From Microbacterium lushaniae (GTDB taxonomy: Bacteria > Actinomycetota > Actinomycetes > Actinomycetales > Microbacteriaceae): a stretch of DNA of 64,000 bases. Shown here piece by piece: positions 43,744-53,117 of this stretch. The translations under genes were made by a program, and so were the position numbers. The stretch lies in NCBI RefSeq assembly GCF_008727775.1, contig NZ_CP044232.1:2480001-2544000 (forward strand), read 5' to 3'. The first letter of the stretch is position 1. Every line of letters starts with the position of its first letter. The notes beneath the pieces are model-generated. The model was not told where the DNA came from, did no database searches, and was given only the letters and a program-made list of their open reading frames with translations.

Positions 43744-45894
43744 ATGACGGACATCTTCAAGACCATCGAGTGGACTGTGAACTCGCTGATCGGCGGAGTG
43801 GAGGACGGCACGATCCAGCTACCTGACCTGCAGCGGCCGTTCGTGTGGCCGGCTGCGAAGGTGCGTGACCTTTTCGATTCGATGTACCGCGGCTACCCCG
43901 TCGGCGAGCTGATGTTCTGGGATGTGCCCGCGGAGGGCGAAACTCGCGCGATCGGCAAGAACACCCAGCTTGGCGCGTCCCACCAGATCGTCGACGGGCA
44001 GCAGCGGTTGACGAGCTTGTACGCAGCGATCAAGGGTCAGTCGGTGCGGGACGAGAACTACCGGGATCGCCCGATCAAGATCGGCTTCAACCCGTTCACT
44101 GAGAAGTTCGAGGTCTTCAACAGGGCAATCGAGCGATCGCCTCAGTGGGTCGATGACATTGCGACCGTGTACGCCTCCCCTCTCAAGGCTCGAAAGGCGT
44201 TCATGAGGCGATACAGCGAAAGTGGCGTCGAACTGACAGATGACGAGGAAGAGCGAATCGAGGAGGTATTCATCCGGCTCGACAACCTCCGCAACTACCA
44301 GTTCGAGATCGTGCACATTCAGAAAGAGGTCACGAAGGCCACTGTCGCCGACATCTTCGTTCGGATCAACTCTGAGGGAGTCAGCCTCAAAGCCTACGAC
44401 TACATCCTCACCTGGCTGAGCGTCTTCTGGCCCGAGGGGCGGGATGAGATAGAGGAATTCGCGCGTAACTCGCGCGTGTCACCGGAAACCGCCTCACACA
44501 TCGCCGGGCGCAAGATAACTTGGACGGCGCACAACCCTTTCGTGAGCGTGCAAACCGGCCATCTTGTGCGGGCGATCGTCGCCGTCGGGCAGAACCGCGC
44601 CAAGCTGACCGACGCATATGCGGCCCTTCAAGCGAAGGATCGCGCGACCGGGTCCGTCGACCCGGCAAAGCAGTCCGCCGAATTGGACAAGCTGAAGTCG
44701 GCCCTGCCAACCGTCACGAACCCGCTGCACTGGCAGGAGTTCATCCACTCGATCAAGATCGCCGGGTTCACTGATAGGCGCGGAATCACGTCGACGACGA
44801 ACCTGATCTCCACCTACATCCTCTTCTTGCTTGGCCGTACTCGGTTCGACGTGAAGCTGGACAAGCTGCGCCCGCTCATCGCTCGCTGGTTGTTCATGTC
44901 CCAGCTCTCCTCCCGCTACACAGGCAGCGGCGAGACGCAACTGCAGAAGGACCTCGACCGGCTTGCTGGCGTCGGCGTGAAGGACGCCGGCGGGTTCGTG
45001 CGTGCCCTCGACGAGGTGATCGCCACCGAGCTGACCGCCGACTTCTGGACATACCGCATCCCGGACTCGCTGGTCACATCGAGCCAGGCGCTGTCGCCGT
45101 CTTACCAGTGCTACCTCGCGGCGCTGAATATCCTGGACGCCGAGCTGTTCATGATCCGGATGAAGGTCTCGCAGTGGATGAATCCCGCGATGCCTGCGAT
45201 CAAGGGCATGGAGGCCCATCACCTCTTCCCTCGCAAGTACCAGGAAACCGTGCTGGGGACCACGGACCTGAAGCGGGTCAACCAGGCCGCGAACTTTGCA
45301 CCTACTGACTGGGATACGAATATTTTCATCTCCGACCGGCCACCAGCCGAGTATTGGGATGCGCTTGTGAAACAGCGTGCGCAAGGCGACCACGAGTGGC
45401 TCGACAAGCAGCGTTACTGGCACGCGCTCCCGGACCGATGGGAACAACTGCCCTACGAAGAGTTTCTTGCGGAGCGTCGGAAGCTCATCGCTGGCGTCGT
45501 CAGGGACGGGTTCAACAAAATCGGGGCGGGAGCCGTCGCACGCGTGCCGATCCCTGATGGGAGAGTCGAAGTCGAAGTCGAAGTCGAAGTCGGCGAGAGC
45601 GCGCTGCTTGACGAATGGACAGTCGCGGCGCTCATCGACGCGGGTGTATTGCGTGCGGGCGACAATCTGGATCCGGTCGACGGCGCGCCCGTTGATGCCG
45701 CCGTCACTGACGACGCGACTCTGCTTCTGATCGATGGTGAGGGGCGCACCGAGGAGTTCGACTCTCTCGATGCCGCGGCTCGCCACCTCGGATTCGATAA
45801 CATCGCTGGGCTCGACTTCTGGGTGCTCGACGCTGACCCTGACACGCCCCTAAGTGAGTTGGTCTCTCGTTCGCTGGAGAAGGCAGCATCTTGA
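43744..45894 (+). CDS. DUF262/HNH protein with C-terminal RAMA-like domain (GmrSD-type)
   Basis: This 716-residue protein has an N-terminal DUF262 (ParB-like) domain with IQLPDLQRPFVWPAAKVRDL and the DGQQR motif (IVDGQQRLTSLY) near residue 85. It continues with a helical middle and a DUF1524/HNH-like block (KGMEAHHLFPRKYQETVLG and NQAANFAPTDWDTN) near residue 485. An EVEVEVEVE linker and a C-terminal RAMA-like domain follow (LIDAGVLRAGDNLDPVDGAP; FDSLDAAARHLGFDNIAGLD). DUF262 plus HNH is the GmrSD type IV restriction architecture, which attacks modified phage DNA. GGGAGG precedes the ATG. It lies between the integrase and a duplicated integrase tail. Confidence 0.85.
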   Translation: MTDIFKTIEWTVNSLIGGVEDGTIQLPDLQRPFVWPAAKVRDLFDSMYRGYPVGELMFWDVPAEGETRAIGKNTQLGASHQIVDGQQRLTSLYAAIKGQSVRDENYRDRPIKIGFNPFTEKFEVFNRAIERSPQWVDDIATVYASPLKARKAFMRRYSESGVELTDDEEERIEEVFIRLDNLRNYQFEIVHIQKEVTKATVADIFVRINSEGVSLKAYDYILTWLSVFWPEGRDEIEEFARNSRVSPETASHIAGRKITWTAHNPFVSVQTGHLVRAIVAVGQNRAKLTDAYAALQAKDRATGSVDPAKQSAELDKLKSALPTVTNPLHWQEFIHSIKIAGFTDRRGITSTTNLISTYILFLLGRTRFDVKLDKLRPLIARWLFMSQLSSRYTGSGETQLQKDLDRLAGVGVKDAGGFVRALDEVIATELTADFWTYRIPDSLVTSSQALSPSYQCYLAALNILDAELFMIRMKVSQWMNPAMPAIKGMEAHHLFPRKYQETVLGTTDLKRVNQAANFAPTDWDTNIFISDRPPAEYWDALVKQRAQGDHEWLDKQRYWHALPDRWEQLPYEEFLAERRKLIAGVVRDGFNKIGAGAVARVPIPDGRVEVEVEVEVGESALLDEWTVAALIDAGVLRAGDNLDPVDGAPVDAAVTDDATLLLIDGEGRTEEFDSLDAAARHLGFDNIAGLDFWVLDADPDTPLSELVSRSLEKAAS

Positions 45895-46087
45895 CTACGC
45901 GCACAGGCCAATACGTCTGGACGCCATTCGGCGCCTGACTCTTGTTGCGGATCCTTCGAGCGGCCCTGGCAGGCAAGCCAGAGCAGATGCCGCCTGTCCG
46001 TGCGGCTGTCCCGACTCCGGGTGACGTCTTGGGGCGAGACGCCGACTTCCGCGATGGCTCAGACTGAGCAGTCCGCTTTTCTCGCGG

Positions 46088-47218
46088 TCACTGCGGTCGG
46101 GCGTAGCGGGTCTGCGGGCCCGATGGCAGCGCCACCAGCGGCATCTGGTCGTTCAGCCGCGTCGCGACGGCATCCAGATCGTCGTCGAAGAGGTCGGCGT
46201 AGGTGTCCAGCGTCATCGCTGCCGACGCGTGGCCGAGCATCCGCTGCACGGCCTTCACGTTCGCGCCAGAGCTGATCGCGAGCGAGGCTGCCGTGTGGCG
46301 GAGGTCGTGAGGTGTGACCCGCGGGATCGACGGGTCGAACTCCTGCGCACGCCGAACCGCGTTCGCGAACCATCCCTTCTCCCCCGAGTTGCGCATGTGA
46401 TTGATGCCGTCACCGAACAGCAGCCCTTCGGGACCCTTCCCGGCGCACGCTTGCTCGATCATCGGAGCAAGCCGCTCGGGATACGGGACGGAGCGCCTCT
46501 CGTGCGTCTTGGGCGTACCGACATGGATCTCGTAGGCGATCATCACCGCGTTCTCCTCGATGACGAAACGTCGGCGCAGCCGGTTCACGCTGCGCACGCG
46601 CAGGCCCGTGGCCTCGCCCCATCGTAAGCCGCAGTACGCCAGCGTCAGGACGAGCGTCGGATACGCCGAGCACGCCGCCAGCGTCGCCACCTGGTCGTGA
46701 GTGAGGTACACGCGACGCTTGCCCGGCCCGTTCCGAGGAAGATTGCGCACGCGACGGGCCGGATTGCTCGCGAGACGACGATCGTCGATGGCGACGTCGA
46801 GGATGCCGGCCAGGATTCCGAGTGAGCGAATCACGACCGTGCGCGACTTGCGCGTCGCGAGGTCTGACACCCAATCCTGAACTTCAGAGCGCCGGATCGA
46901 AGAGATCTCCCTGTCGGCCCAGACCGGGGCGACGTGGTTCTTCCACGCCTGCTCGAGCGTCATGTAGTACGAGGGCTTCGACATCGGCGGCTGCTTGGAT
47001 CGCAGCCAGCTGTCGGCGAACATGCTGACGGGAACCCTCGACGATGACGGGTCGATGTACTCGCCCTTCGACTTCGACACGGTGACGATGGAGAGGTACA
47101 GCTTCGCTTCGCGCATCGTCGTGAAGCCGCGCTTCTCCGTCTCCGTGCGATCGGGCTTGCGATAGCGCACGCGATAGCGGCGGCCCTTGGCCGATTCGTA
47201 CGGGGTGATGCCGCCCAT
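46088..47218 (-). CDS. int: Tyrosine-type site-specific integrase of the element
   Basis: This is a 376-residue recombinase with an arm-binding N-terminal domain (GRRYRVRYRKPDRTETEKRG), a SAM-like core-binding domain (residues about 65-165) and a catalytic domain. Catalytic residues are visible: Arg in LAYCGLRWGEATGLR, His-x-x-Arg in TPHDLRHTAASLA, His in LGHASAAMTLD and the nucleophile Tyr in LDTYADLF. I take the ATG at 47218 (MGGITPYESAKGRRYR); the longer frame upstream is Arg-rich and unlike an integrase. It should integrate at the tRNA-Arg site, with the 61.4-kb excisionase-like gene as the directionality factor. Confidence 0.93.
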   Translation of the reverse strand: MGGITPYESAKGRRYRVRYRKPDRTETEKRGFTTMREAKLYLSIVTVSKSKGEYIDPSSSRVPVSMFADSWLRSKQPPMSKPSYYMTLEQAWKNHVAPVWADREISSIRRSEVQDWVSDLATRKSRTVVIRSLGILAGILDVAIDDRRLASNPARRVRNLPRNGPGKRRVYLTHDQVATLAACSAYPTLVLTLAYCGLRWGEATGLRVRSVNRLRRRFVIEENAVMIAYEIHVGTPKTHERRSVPYPERLAPMIEQACAGKGPEGLLFGDGINHMRNSGEKGWFANAVRRAQEFDPSIPRVTPHDLRHTAASLAISSGANVKAVQRMLGHASAAMTLDTYADLFDDDLDAVATRLNDQMPLVALPSGPQTRYARPQ

Positions 47219-47849
47219 CTCGACCTCCGTTCGTGTCGGCTCGACGGTCAGTATCGGGCCAGTGTCGGACACTTGTCGGACGCCGTCAACGCGGCCGATG
47301 ACAGATGTGGATAGATGTCGTAAGACGCCCTCAACTGGCGTTGGGTTGGAGGGGCGCCTCCCTCCGACGGCGAGAGTGTAGCGATCGGTCGCGCCTCCGT
47401 TCTCGCCGCTCACTCCTTGCAGACTCCGCGCTGGCGCGCTCCGCTTAGCAGCCGCTCGACGGCGAGCACTGCGCCGCGCCCGAGCGCTACGAGGGCAGCT
47501 GTATCGAAGGAAGAAGAGTCGTCGGGTATGTCTCCGCGGCGCGTGCTTTGCAACTTGGGGCGAGCTTTTCACGAATCGCAGTCGTTGGGGGGCGTCTGCC
47601 GCCTGCGTCCTAGAGGGTCGCTCGTCGTTCGACTGCTCTCCTTACCACGGGCCACGCCAGCTGATCTGAGGGCAGCCACGCGACGTCAGCCGGGCTTGGC
47701 GGGATCCCCAAGCGGGCGATGCCCGAAGCGCGGGACGACCTGCTCGAGTGCAATTCCCTGGGCACAGGTTGAGCATTTCAGGCGGTTCACCGGCCCATCG
47801 GAAGCACGCTTATGGCGCTAGCCGCTCCGTAGTAGGTCAGCGCCGACGG
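47219..47849. other. 631-bp gap upstream of the integrase, no recognisable gene
   Basis: It contains TGTCGGACACTTGTCGGACG near 47262-47281, an imperfect repeat of TGTCGGAC at a 12-bp period that may be a regulatory site for the integrase. The open frames present lack real coding character. It may hold debris of older insertions. Confidence 0.4.
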
Positions 47850-48890
47850 TCACTCGATCGGCTTGATCTGCCTTTCGATGAACGCGATCTGCTCGGGGTC
47901 GAGGCGGTACTTGACGTACAGCTGCTGATCGATCTCCGGCACCGTGGCGGACCAGTCGATCTCTGAGCTATCGGCGAAATCCTGCAGCGGAACGTACTTC
48001 CACTTGATCGCCGAGTTGTGCTGTGTCGTCTTCAAGATCCGGAGCATCGCGCGTGCGAACTTGGTTCTCAAGTACACCGCACAGGCCTCGGCCTCGGCCT
48101 CGGTATCGAACAGCCCGATAGACATGAAAGTCTGTGTGTAGCCGGTGCCTGGAGCGGCCACCGTCGGTAGACCGATGACGCGGCCCGCCTTGGCAGCAGC
48201 ACCATCGGCGCTGGCGAGAATCACCTTGTACTTGTCGACGACCTCCGGGGTCACCAGATAGTCGCGTCGTACCCATCGACGCTCTCGCTTGCGGTTGTTC
48301 AGCCCCAGAATCTGCACGTACGCGTGCCCGTCTTGCGGGTCCGCCGTCAGGCACACTTCGCTCATCCGCTCGAAGGTGTTCGTCTTCAGCCGAAGACCGC
48401 TCGATTCCGGGATGCGTCCTCGCAGCTCTGGGTGGTCGGCGAACACATGCTTATTCCAGGAACAAGGGTGCTCGGTGATGGTCGACGACAGCGATGCCGT
48501 CGGGTGGGAGGCGACCTGGTCGACGAGCGACTTGGCCGTGTCCGAGATGTGCGAATGACTTCCGATGGGGCCGATTACGCGGGACGCGTCGCGATAGGTC
48601 ACCACGATTCCACCGTCGATGGATGTCCCTGGGAAGATCGCCGACGAATCCGACTCGTACGCTGCGACCATCAGGTGCTCGTCGGACAGGATCTTCTGAT
48701 TCCATGCCTTCGGTGTCTGCCCAGCATTGGAGAGGAACCGTGCCGGCGTCACGAGGACCGTGCGTTCGGAGATCTCGAAAGCCGCATCCATGAACCTGTC
48801 ATAGATCGGGGGCGCCTTGGCGCTGTTGTCGCCGATCAGGTCGTCTTGGTAGGGCGGATTGCCGATGACGACATCGAACTTCCTGTCCAT
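47850..48890 (-). CDS. Eco57I-type methylase C-terminal half (motif IV NPPY and target region)
   Basis: This 346-residue protein begins almost at once with the catalytic motif of N6-adenine methylases, FDVVIGNPPYQ (residues 5-15). It continues with IYDRFMDAAFEISERTVLVT and PARFLSNAG (motifs V-VI type) and a C-terminal part like a target-recognition region (YKVILASADGAAAKAGRVIG, FMSIGLFDTEAEAEACAVYL). No SAM-binding motif I precedes NPPY. That motif is found instead in the protein at 52185-52871 and, in degenerate form, in the helicase C-terminus. The ATG lies two bases after the helicase stop, so the two are coupled. Confidence 0.8.
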   Translation of the reverse strand: MDRKFDVVIGNPPYQDDLIGDNSAKAPPIYDRFMDAAFEISERTVLVTPARFLSNAGQTPKAWNQKILSDEHLMVAAYESDSSAIFPGTSIDGGIVVTYRDASRVIGPIGSHSHISDTAKSLVDQVASHPTASLSSTITEHPCSWNKHVFADHPELRGRIPESSGLRLKTNTFERMSEVCLTADPQDGHAYVQILGLNNRKRERRWVRRDYLVTPEVVDKYKVILASADGAAAKAGRVIGLPTVAAPGTGYTQTFMSIGLFDTEAEAEACAVYLRTKFARAMLRILKTTQHNSAIKWKYVPLQDFADSSEIDWSATVPEIDQQLYVKYRLDPEQIAFIERQIKPIE

Positions 48891-48892
48891 GG

Positions 48893-51800
48893 TCAGCGCT
48901 CTCCGTTCAGCATGCTGTTAATCTTCGCTCGTCGTTCCTCGGCAGACATCGCAGCCAGGTTGCCGTAGTCGTAGTGCCCTGACGCTACGAGCCATTCGCG
49001 TCGTTCCGGGATGCCCCCGGAGACTGCCTCAATCGTGATGTCGTGCAGTATCTCGTTGTTGCTTAGCTCGAAGATCTGCGTGGTGAGAATGTGACGCAGG
49101 CGTTCTTCGTCGTCGGGGATCGCCGCAACGAGCCCTGTGTTCAGGCGTCGCACGAGTTCGAGGAGGAAGATGCCGGCTGTCGAGAAGACGTCCGCGAACG
49201 TCTTCTCCGGGTCGCTGAAGATCCCCGGGTTCTGGTCGTCGATGATGTCGACCATGAGCTGTACAACCGTCTGCGGCGGGAAGACCAGCGAGGTCTTCTG
49301 TTTAGGGATGTAGGCGAAGATGTTCTCGGTCTGGCTGTCGTCGAAGTAGTCGGCCAGAATGCGCTTCTTCTCGAGGAACTCCTGGATCGACTGATCGAAC
49401 ACGTCCTCGTCGAACAGGCCGGGGATCTCGACGATCGTGCCGTCGGGCTCTTTGACCCGCTGTCCGTCGCGCAGCAGACGGAACTCTTCTTCAGTGATGC
49501 CCGTGACCTTGGCGAAGACGTGATCGGGCGTGTAGCTGTCGAAGTTCGCCAGCCGCATCTCCTGGTCGCCGTAGGCCATCAAGAACATCGGGATCGTGCG
49601 AGCGAAGCCGCGAAGGTGCGCTCGTGCATCGTCCATCGTCTTGTTGGCGCGCTTCTGCTCCTTCTTCTGCTCCTCGCGGCCCACGACCTCGGGAATGAAA
49701 GACTCCATCGTCTCGCGGTAGATCGAGATGATGGACTCTTCGAACGCCTTGTCCAGCTCTTCCTGCTTCGCTTCCAGCTCGAGGAAGTCCTTCTCCTCGG
49801 CGGCGTCCTCCTTCTCGTCATCGAGACGGTGGCGTGCGACAGTTCGCTCGACGTAGGCGCGCTCGACCTTATGCTTCACCGCCTGCTCTGTGCGCTTCTC
49901 GTCGAGGTCGATCTGTCTGGCGGTGAGCTTGTACTCGGCCTTCAGTGCTTCGCGCTTCTCGCGCAGCTGCGTCGACACCGCTTTCGCGATCCTCTCTGCG
50001 GCGGTGCCGATCGGAAGGTCTGCGTCGAGCACCGGGATGTCCTCGATCCGCCATACCGGTTTGCCGAGCTCGGCGACCTTGGGGTTGATCACCGTCTCCA
50101 GGTCGACCTTCGCGACACCGTCATCGTCGACGCTGGGTGCAGGGTCGGGCATTTCGAGCGGCTGGCCGTGCTTGAGCTTGCCCTGCTCCGCCGTCGGCAG
50201 CTTCTCCAAGATCTTCGCGACGTGCTCGGAATAGCGGAAGATACCGCCGACATTGGCGAAGAGCAGGTTCGAGAGGAATCCGCGCCGCACGACCTCGCGC
50301 GCCTTGAACACCTTGGGGAACGTCAGCACGTCTGCCGCGTCGAGCTTCATCATCTCGCCGTCAGAGTCCTCACCGATCACGGGGAGGAAGTTCAGCAGCG
50401 TGCGGATGCTCTCCTGCCGGCTCTGATGATCACCCGTCGGCGAAGCGCGCAGATCGTTCGCGAATTCGTCGTAGATGACCAGCGTCCGCTCGGGGGCGAA
50501 GTCGAAGATGTACGCGTTCTGCTTCCGGTACACATGGCCCGCTCGCTCAAAGGTGCAGGGGTTCTGCGCGCGGAAGGCGGCCTGAATGTATCGCGCCGGC
50601 GAAGCGATGTCCGACAGCATGATCACAGCCGTCCACTGCGGGACGGTGACACCCGTCGTCAGCTGCCCTACAGACAGCGTGATCGTCTTGCCGTTGGACT
50701 TCTCGGCTCTATCGATCGCGGCACGCACCTTGCCGAGCGAGGAATTCACCGCATCTGAATCACCGGCTTCGTCCTCGTAGGAGCGCCCGTCCCCCGCGGC
50801 TAGGATGACGTCATAGTCCTTGAACACCTCGTGTTCTTTCAGCAGCCGCTGCAACGCCTTGGCGGAAGCCACGCGATTGAGCAGCCAGAACGAGTGACGG
50901 ATCTCGTCGCGAAGCTCCGGAGTCGAGAACGGGTACTTCTCGTTCTGCGCGAGCCGGTCGAGGAACTTCTTCACCTCGTCCTCGTGCTCGAAGTAGCCGT
51001 TGTCCTTAGTCGCGAAGAACTCATTGAGGCTGAACGCGAAATCGATGTTCTCCGCGTCCTCCTCGACCGCGACGCCTTCCGCAAGCCGATCGCTGATCAT
51101 CCGGGAGATCTGGTACGTGAACAGGTTGAGTCTCGGCAGGGCGGCGTATGGGTTCTCCCTGCTGGCGTCGGACCACCGCTCACGCGCACTCTGCTCGTCC
51201 TCGTAGGTCCAGTTGAAGACTTGCTCGGCACTCGCGAAACGCCCCCCGGCTAGCGCCTTAAACGGGGTGCCAGAAAGATACAGCGTTCTTGCCCGCTTGA
51301 TGAAGCGGAACGCATCTTCGGTCTTTCGCGTGTCCACGCCTTCATGGGACTCATCGACGACGAGCAGATCCCATGTGGTGCTGGCGATGTGCTCGAGCTT
51401 GTTCAGCGAACCGCCGAAGTACTTCGAGCCCTTGAGATCCTGCAACGAGACGAACTCGATGAGTCGAGGAGTGACTTCTCTAGGCTCCCGCGTGTAGTCG
51501 CGCCACTGCTTGCGCGTCATCGCTCTTTGCCCTGTAATCGATTCCGATTCGGAGACGAACTGGAACGCCGTCTGATGGCCGATGAAGCGGGCGAAGTCGT
51601 CGAACCACGAATTGCCGATCGCAGGTCGGTTGGTGACGATGAGCACCCGCGAGATATCCAGCTGGCGCACGAGGTCGTACGTCGTCAGCGTCTTGCCGAA
51701 CCGGGGTTTCGCGTTCCAGAGCACCTCCGTATGGCCCGCATCGAAGGCCTCGATCGCCTGCGTGACGGCATCCTGCTGTTCCTCACGGAGCTCATAGTCC

Positions 51801-52192
51801 TCGTGCGTGCCGGCCGAGGACAGGCTGGATAAGTCCTGGCTGGCGAACTCCTTGAAGAAGTCCAGGGACGTCTTGGGCGCCCCGTCGAACTTGTGCCACT
51901 CGGTACGTTTCGGCGTCGTCTCCCGTTCGATCCCCTGCTGACGGAGGTAGCGATGGAAGTCTGCGTCCGTGAACCGGCCACCTTCCTCGGTGAGGAACAG
52001 CGCCCGCATCGCCCACAGCTTCTGCTTCTCAACCGACAGCTGTGATGCCTGCTGATCGATGCGCGCGTCGGCGCTCCCCTGCTCGGTGTACCCGATCTTC
52101 TCCCAGCCTGCGTACTTGGGGATGTCGGGGGTAGTCCACGAGTAGATCAGCGGGATGATCTCGCCGAACGTCGTGATCTTCGTACTATGCAC
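48893..52192 (-). CDS. Restriction-type superfamily-2 helicase with degenerate methylase-like C-terminus
   Basis: This 1099-residue DEAD-like translocase is of the restriction class: Walker A NAKPRFGKTLTTYDLV (about residues 158-173), motif II VVDESHEG (about 276), motif III YLSGTPFKAL (about 305) and motif VI PARYIQAAFRAQNP (about 530). A long charged coiled coil follows (residues about 760-880). The C-terminus has FPPQTVVQLMVDIIDDQNPG and FADVFSTAGIFLLELVRRL, which resembles methylase motifs X and I with DPACGSG reduced to DVFSTAG. The start is GTG 52192, overlapping the upstream stop by 8 bp. An obvious nuclease motif is not seen. Confidence 0.85.
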   Translation of the reverse strand: MHSTKITTFGEIIPLIYSWTTPDIPKYAGWEKIGYTEQGSADARIDQQASQLSVEKQKLWAMRALFLTEEGGRFTDADFHRYLRQQGIERETTPKRTEWHKFDGAPKTSLDFFKEFASQDLSSLSSAGTHEDYELREEQQDAVTQAIEAFDAGHTEVLWNAKPRFGKTLTTYDLVRQLDISRVLIVTNRPAIGNSWFDDFARFIGHQTAFQFVSESESITGQRAMTRKQWRDYTREPREVTPRLIEFVSLQDLKGSKYFGGSLNKLEHIASTTWDLLVVDESHEGVDTRKTEDAFRFIKRARTLYLSGTPFKALAGGRFASAEQVFNWTYEDEQSARERWSDASRENPYAALPRLNLFTYQISRMISDRLAEGVAVEEDAENIDFAFSLNEFFATKDNGYFEHEDEVKKFLDRLAQNEKYPFSTPELRDEIRHSFWLLNRVASAKALQRLLKEHEVFKDYDVILAAGDGRSYEDEAGDSDAVNSSLGKVRAAIDRAEKSNGKTITLSVGQLTTGVTVPQWTAVIMLSDIASPARYIQAAFRAQNPCTFERAGHVYRKQNAYIFDFAPERTLVIYDEFANDLRASPTGDHQSRQESIRTLLNFLPVIGEDSDGEMMKLDAADVLTFPKVFKAREVVRRGFLSNLLFANVGGIFRYSEHVAKILEKLPTAEQGKLKHGQPLEMPDPAPSVDDDGVAKVDLETVINPKVAELGKPVWRIEDIPVLDADLPIGTAAERIAKAVSTQLREKREALKAEYKLTARQIDLDEKRTEQAVKHKVERAYVERTVARHRLDDEKEDAAEEKDFLELEAKQEELDKAFEESIISIYRETMESFIPEVVGREEQKKEQKRANKTMDDARAHLRGFARTIPMFLMAYGDQEMRLANFDSYTPDHVFAKVTGITEEEFRLLRDGQRVKEPDGTIVEIPGLFDEDVFDQSIQEFLEKKRILADYFDDSQTENIFAYIPKQKTSLVFPPQTVVQLMVDIIDDQNPGIFSDPEKTFADVFSTAGIFLLELVRRLNTGLVAAIPDDEERLRHILTTQIFELSNNEILHDITIEAVSGGIPERREWLVASGHYDYGNLAAMSAEERRAKINSMLNGER

Positions 52193-52871
52193 CGGCAGTG
52201 TTCCCCTCGTAGACCTTCTCGATACGGCAAGCGGCGTAGCTCGCGTAGATGGTGAAGTCAAAGCCCTGGCTCCGCATCGACGCGAGAGTGAACGGCTTCC
52301 GCTGCACAACACCCTGAGCGCCAGGAACGCGATCCCACCAGGAGAACTGGATCTCGTCACCTTGCCAGTCCATGCCGGTCAGCGTGTCTCCGCGCACGAT
52401 GTTCACGTCGATGAGAAACGCGGCTGCCCGATACAGGTCCGTGTCCTCAGAGCACGAAATGCCGTGCTCAAGGTGAAAGCCCTGGAACTTGTCGAGCATG
52501 GCGGTTTTCGCAGCGTGGTGGTTGTCCTCGAGAAGCTCGATGCCATAGATCGAGGCGAGCGCGAACAGCGACGTCTCAGCCCAATCGTCGCGAGGGTACC
52601 GAAGTTCAACCGCGCGAAGTTTGCGCTGCAGGATCGCGACGAGGAAGTTGCCGTCTCCCGCAGCCGGCTCGAGAAACGTTTTGTCCAGGAACTCTGCGCT
52701 GGTCTCGAGATCTTCACTGACCAGGTCCAGCATCCGGTCGACCATGTAGCGCGGGGTGAATACCTCCCCGTACGCCCTTACACGATCCCGCGACCTCACA
52801 ATGCGCTCCTGAAGGACAAATGCGGTCAAGAGGCTCCCCCAACTGTGTGACTCATCGGTCGAGCCCATCAT
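52185..52871 (-). CDS. N6-adenine methylase N-terminal half (motifs X, I, II) without NPPY
   Basis: This 228-residue protein has motif X (YGEVFTPRYMVDRMLDLV, residues 34-51), a perfect SAM-binding motif I (FLEPAAGDGNFL, 66-77) and an acidic motif II (YGIELLEDN). It then ends in about 100 residues that include WWDRVPGAQGVVQRKPF. The catalytic NPPY is absent. It is the first gene of the three-gene locus, overlapping the helicase start by 8 bp, while NPPY is in the third gene. Two ATG codons stand in tandem at the start (52871, 52868). Together the first and third proteins could form one methylase. Confidence 0.82.
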   Translation of the reverse strand: MMGSTDESHSWGSLLTAFVLQERIVRSRDRVRAYGEVFTPRYMVDRMLDLVSEDLETSAEFLDKTFLEPAAGDGNFLVAILQRKLRAVELRYPRDDWAETSLFALASIYGIELLEDNHHAAKTAMLDKFQGFHLEHGISCSEDTDLYRAAAFLIDVNIVRGDTLTGMDWQGDEIQFSWWDRVPGAQGVVQRKPFTLASMRSQGFDFTIYASYAACRIEKVYEGNTAGA

Positions 52872-53117
52872 CTTCCCGGTCAGTACATCATGCCGCGCAT
52901 GCCCGACAACGTGAGTATCGCCGCTCGGAGGGCCGCCGAGCGGCGAAGACTACGGCCGGGAGGATTAACGACGACCCAATGAGAGAATGAGACGATGCAC
53001 GCAGGCACCGTTCAGTGGGGCGGTGATCCGGGCGCCATTCTGAAGCATCCGGCTACACTCGCCTGCGCACCGCAAAAAGTGCTGGCCAGCGGTTAAAAGC
53101 GGTCGTACTCTGGCGCC
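52872..53117. other. Intergenic region before the relaxase gene, candidate oriT
   Basis: The 246-bp divergent space between the methylase half and the relaxase contains an inverted pair ACCGC (53069-53073) / GCGGT (53089-53093) near the relaxase start, with a further AGCGGT at 53098-53103. oriT sites usually lie just upstream of MobF relaxase genes, so this is the natural place; no family-specific nick sequence was recognised. Confidence 0.3.

Noticed and set aside
47417..47821. 134-codon plus-strand frame upstream of the methylase half
   Set aside because: Arg/Ser-rich, no ribosome-binding site, and no similarity pattern; treated as non-coding.
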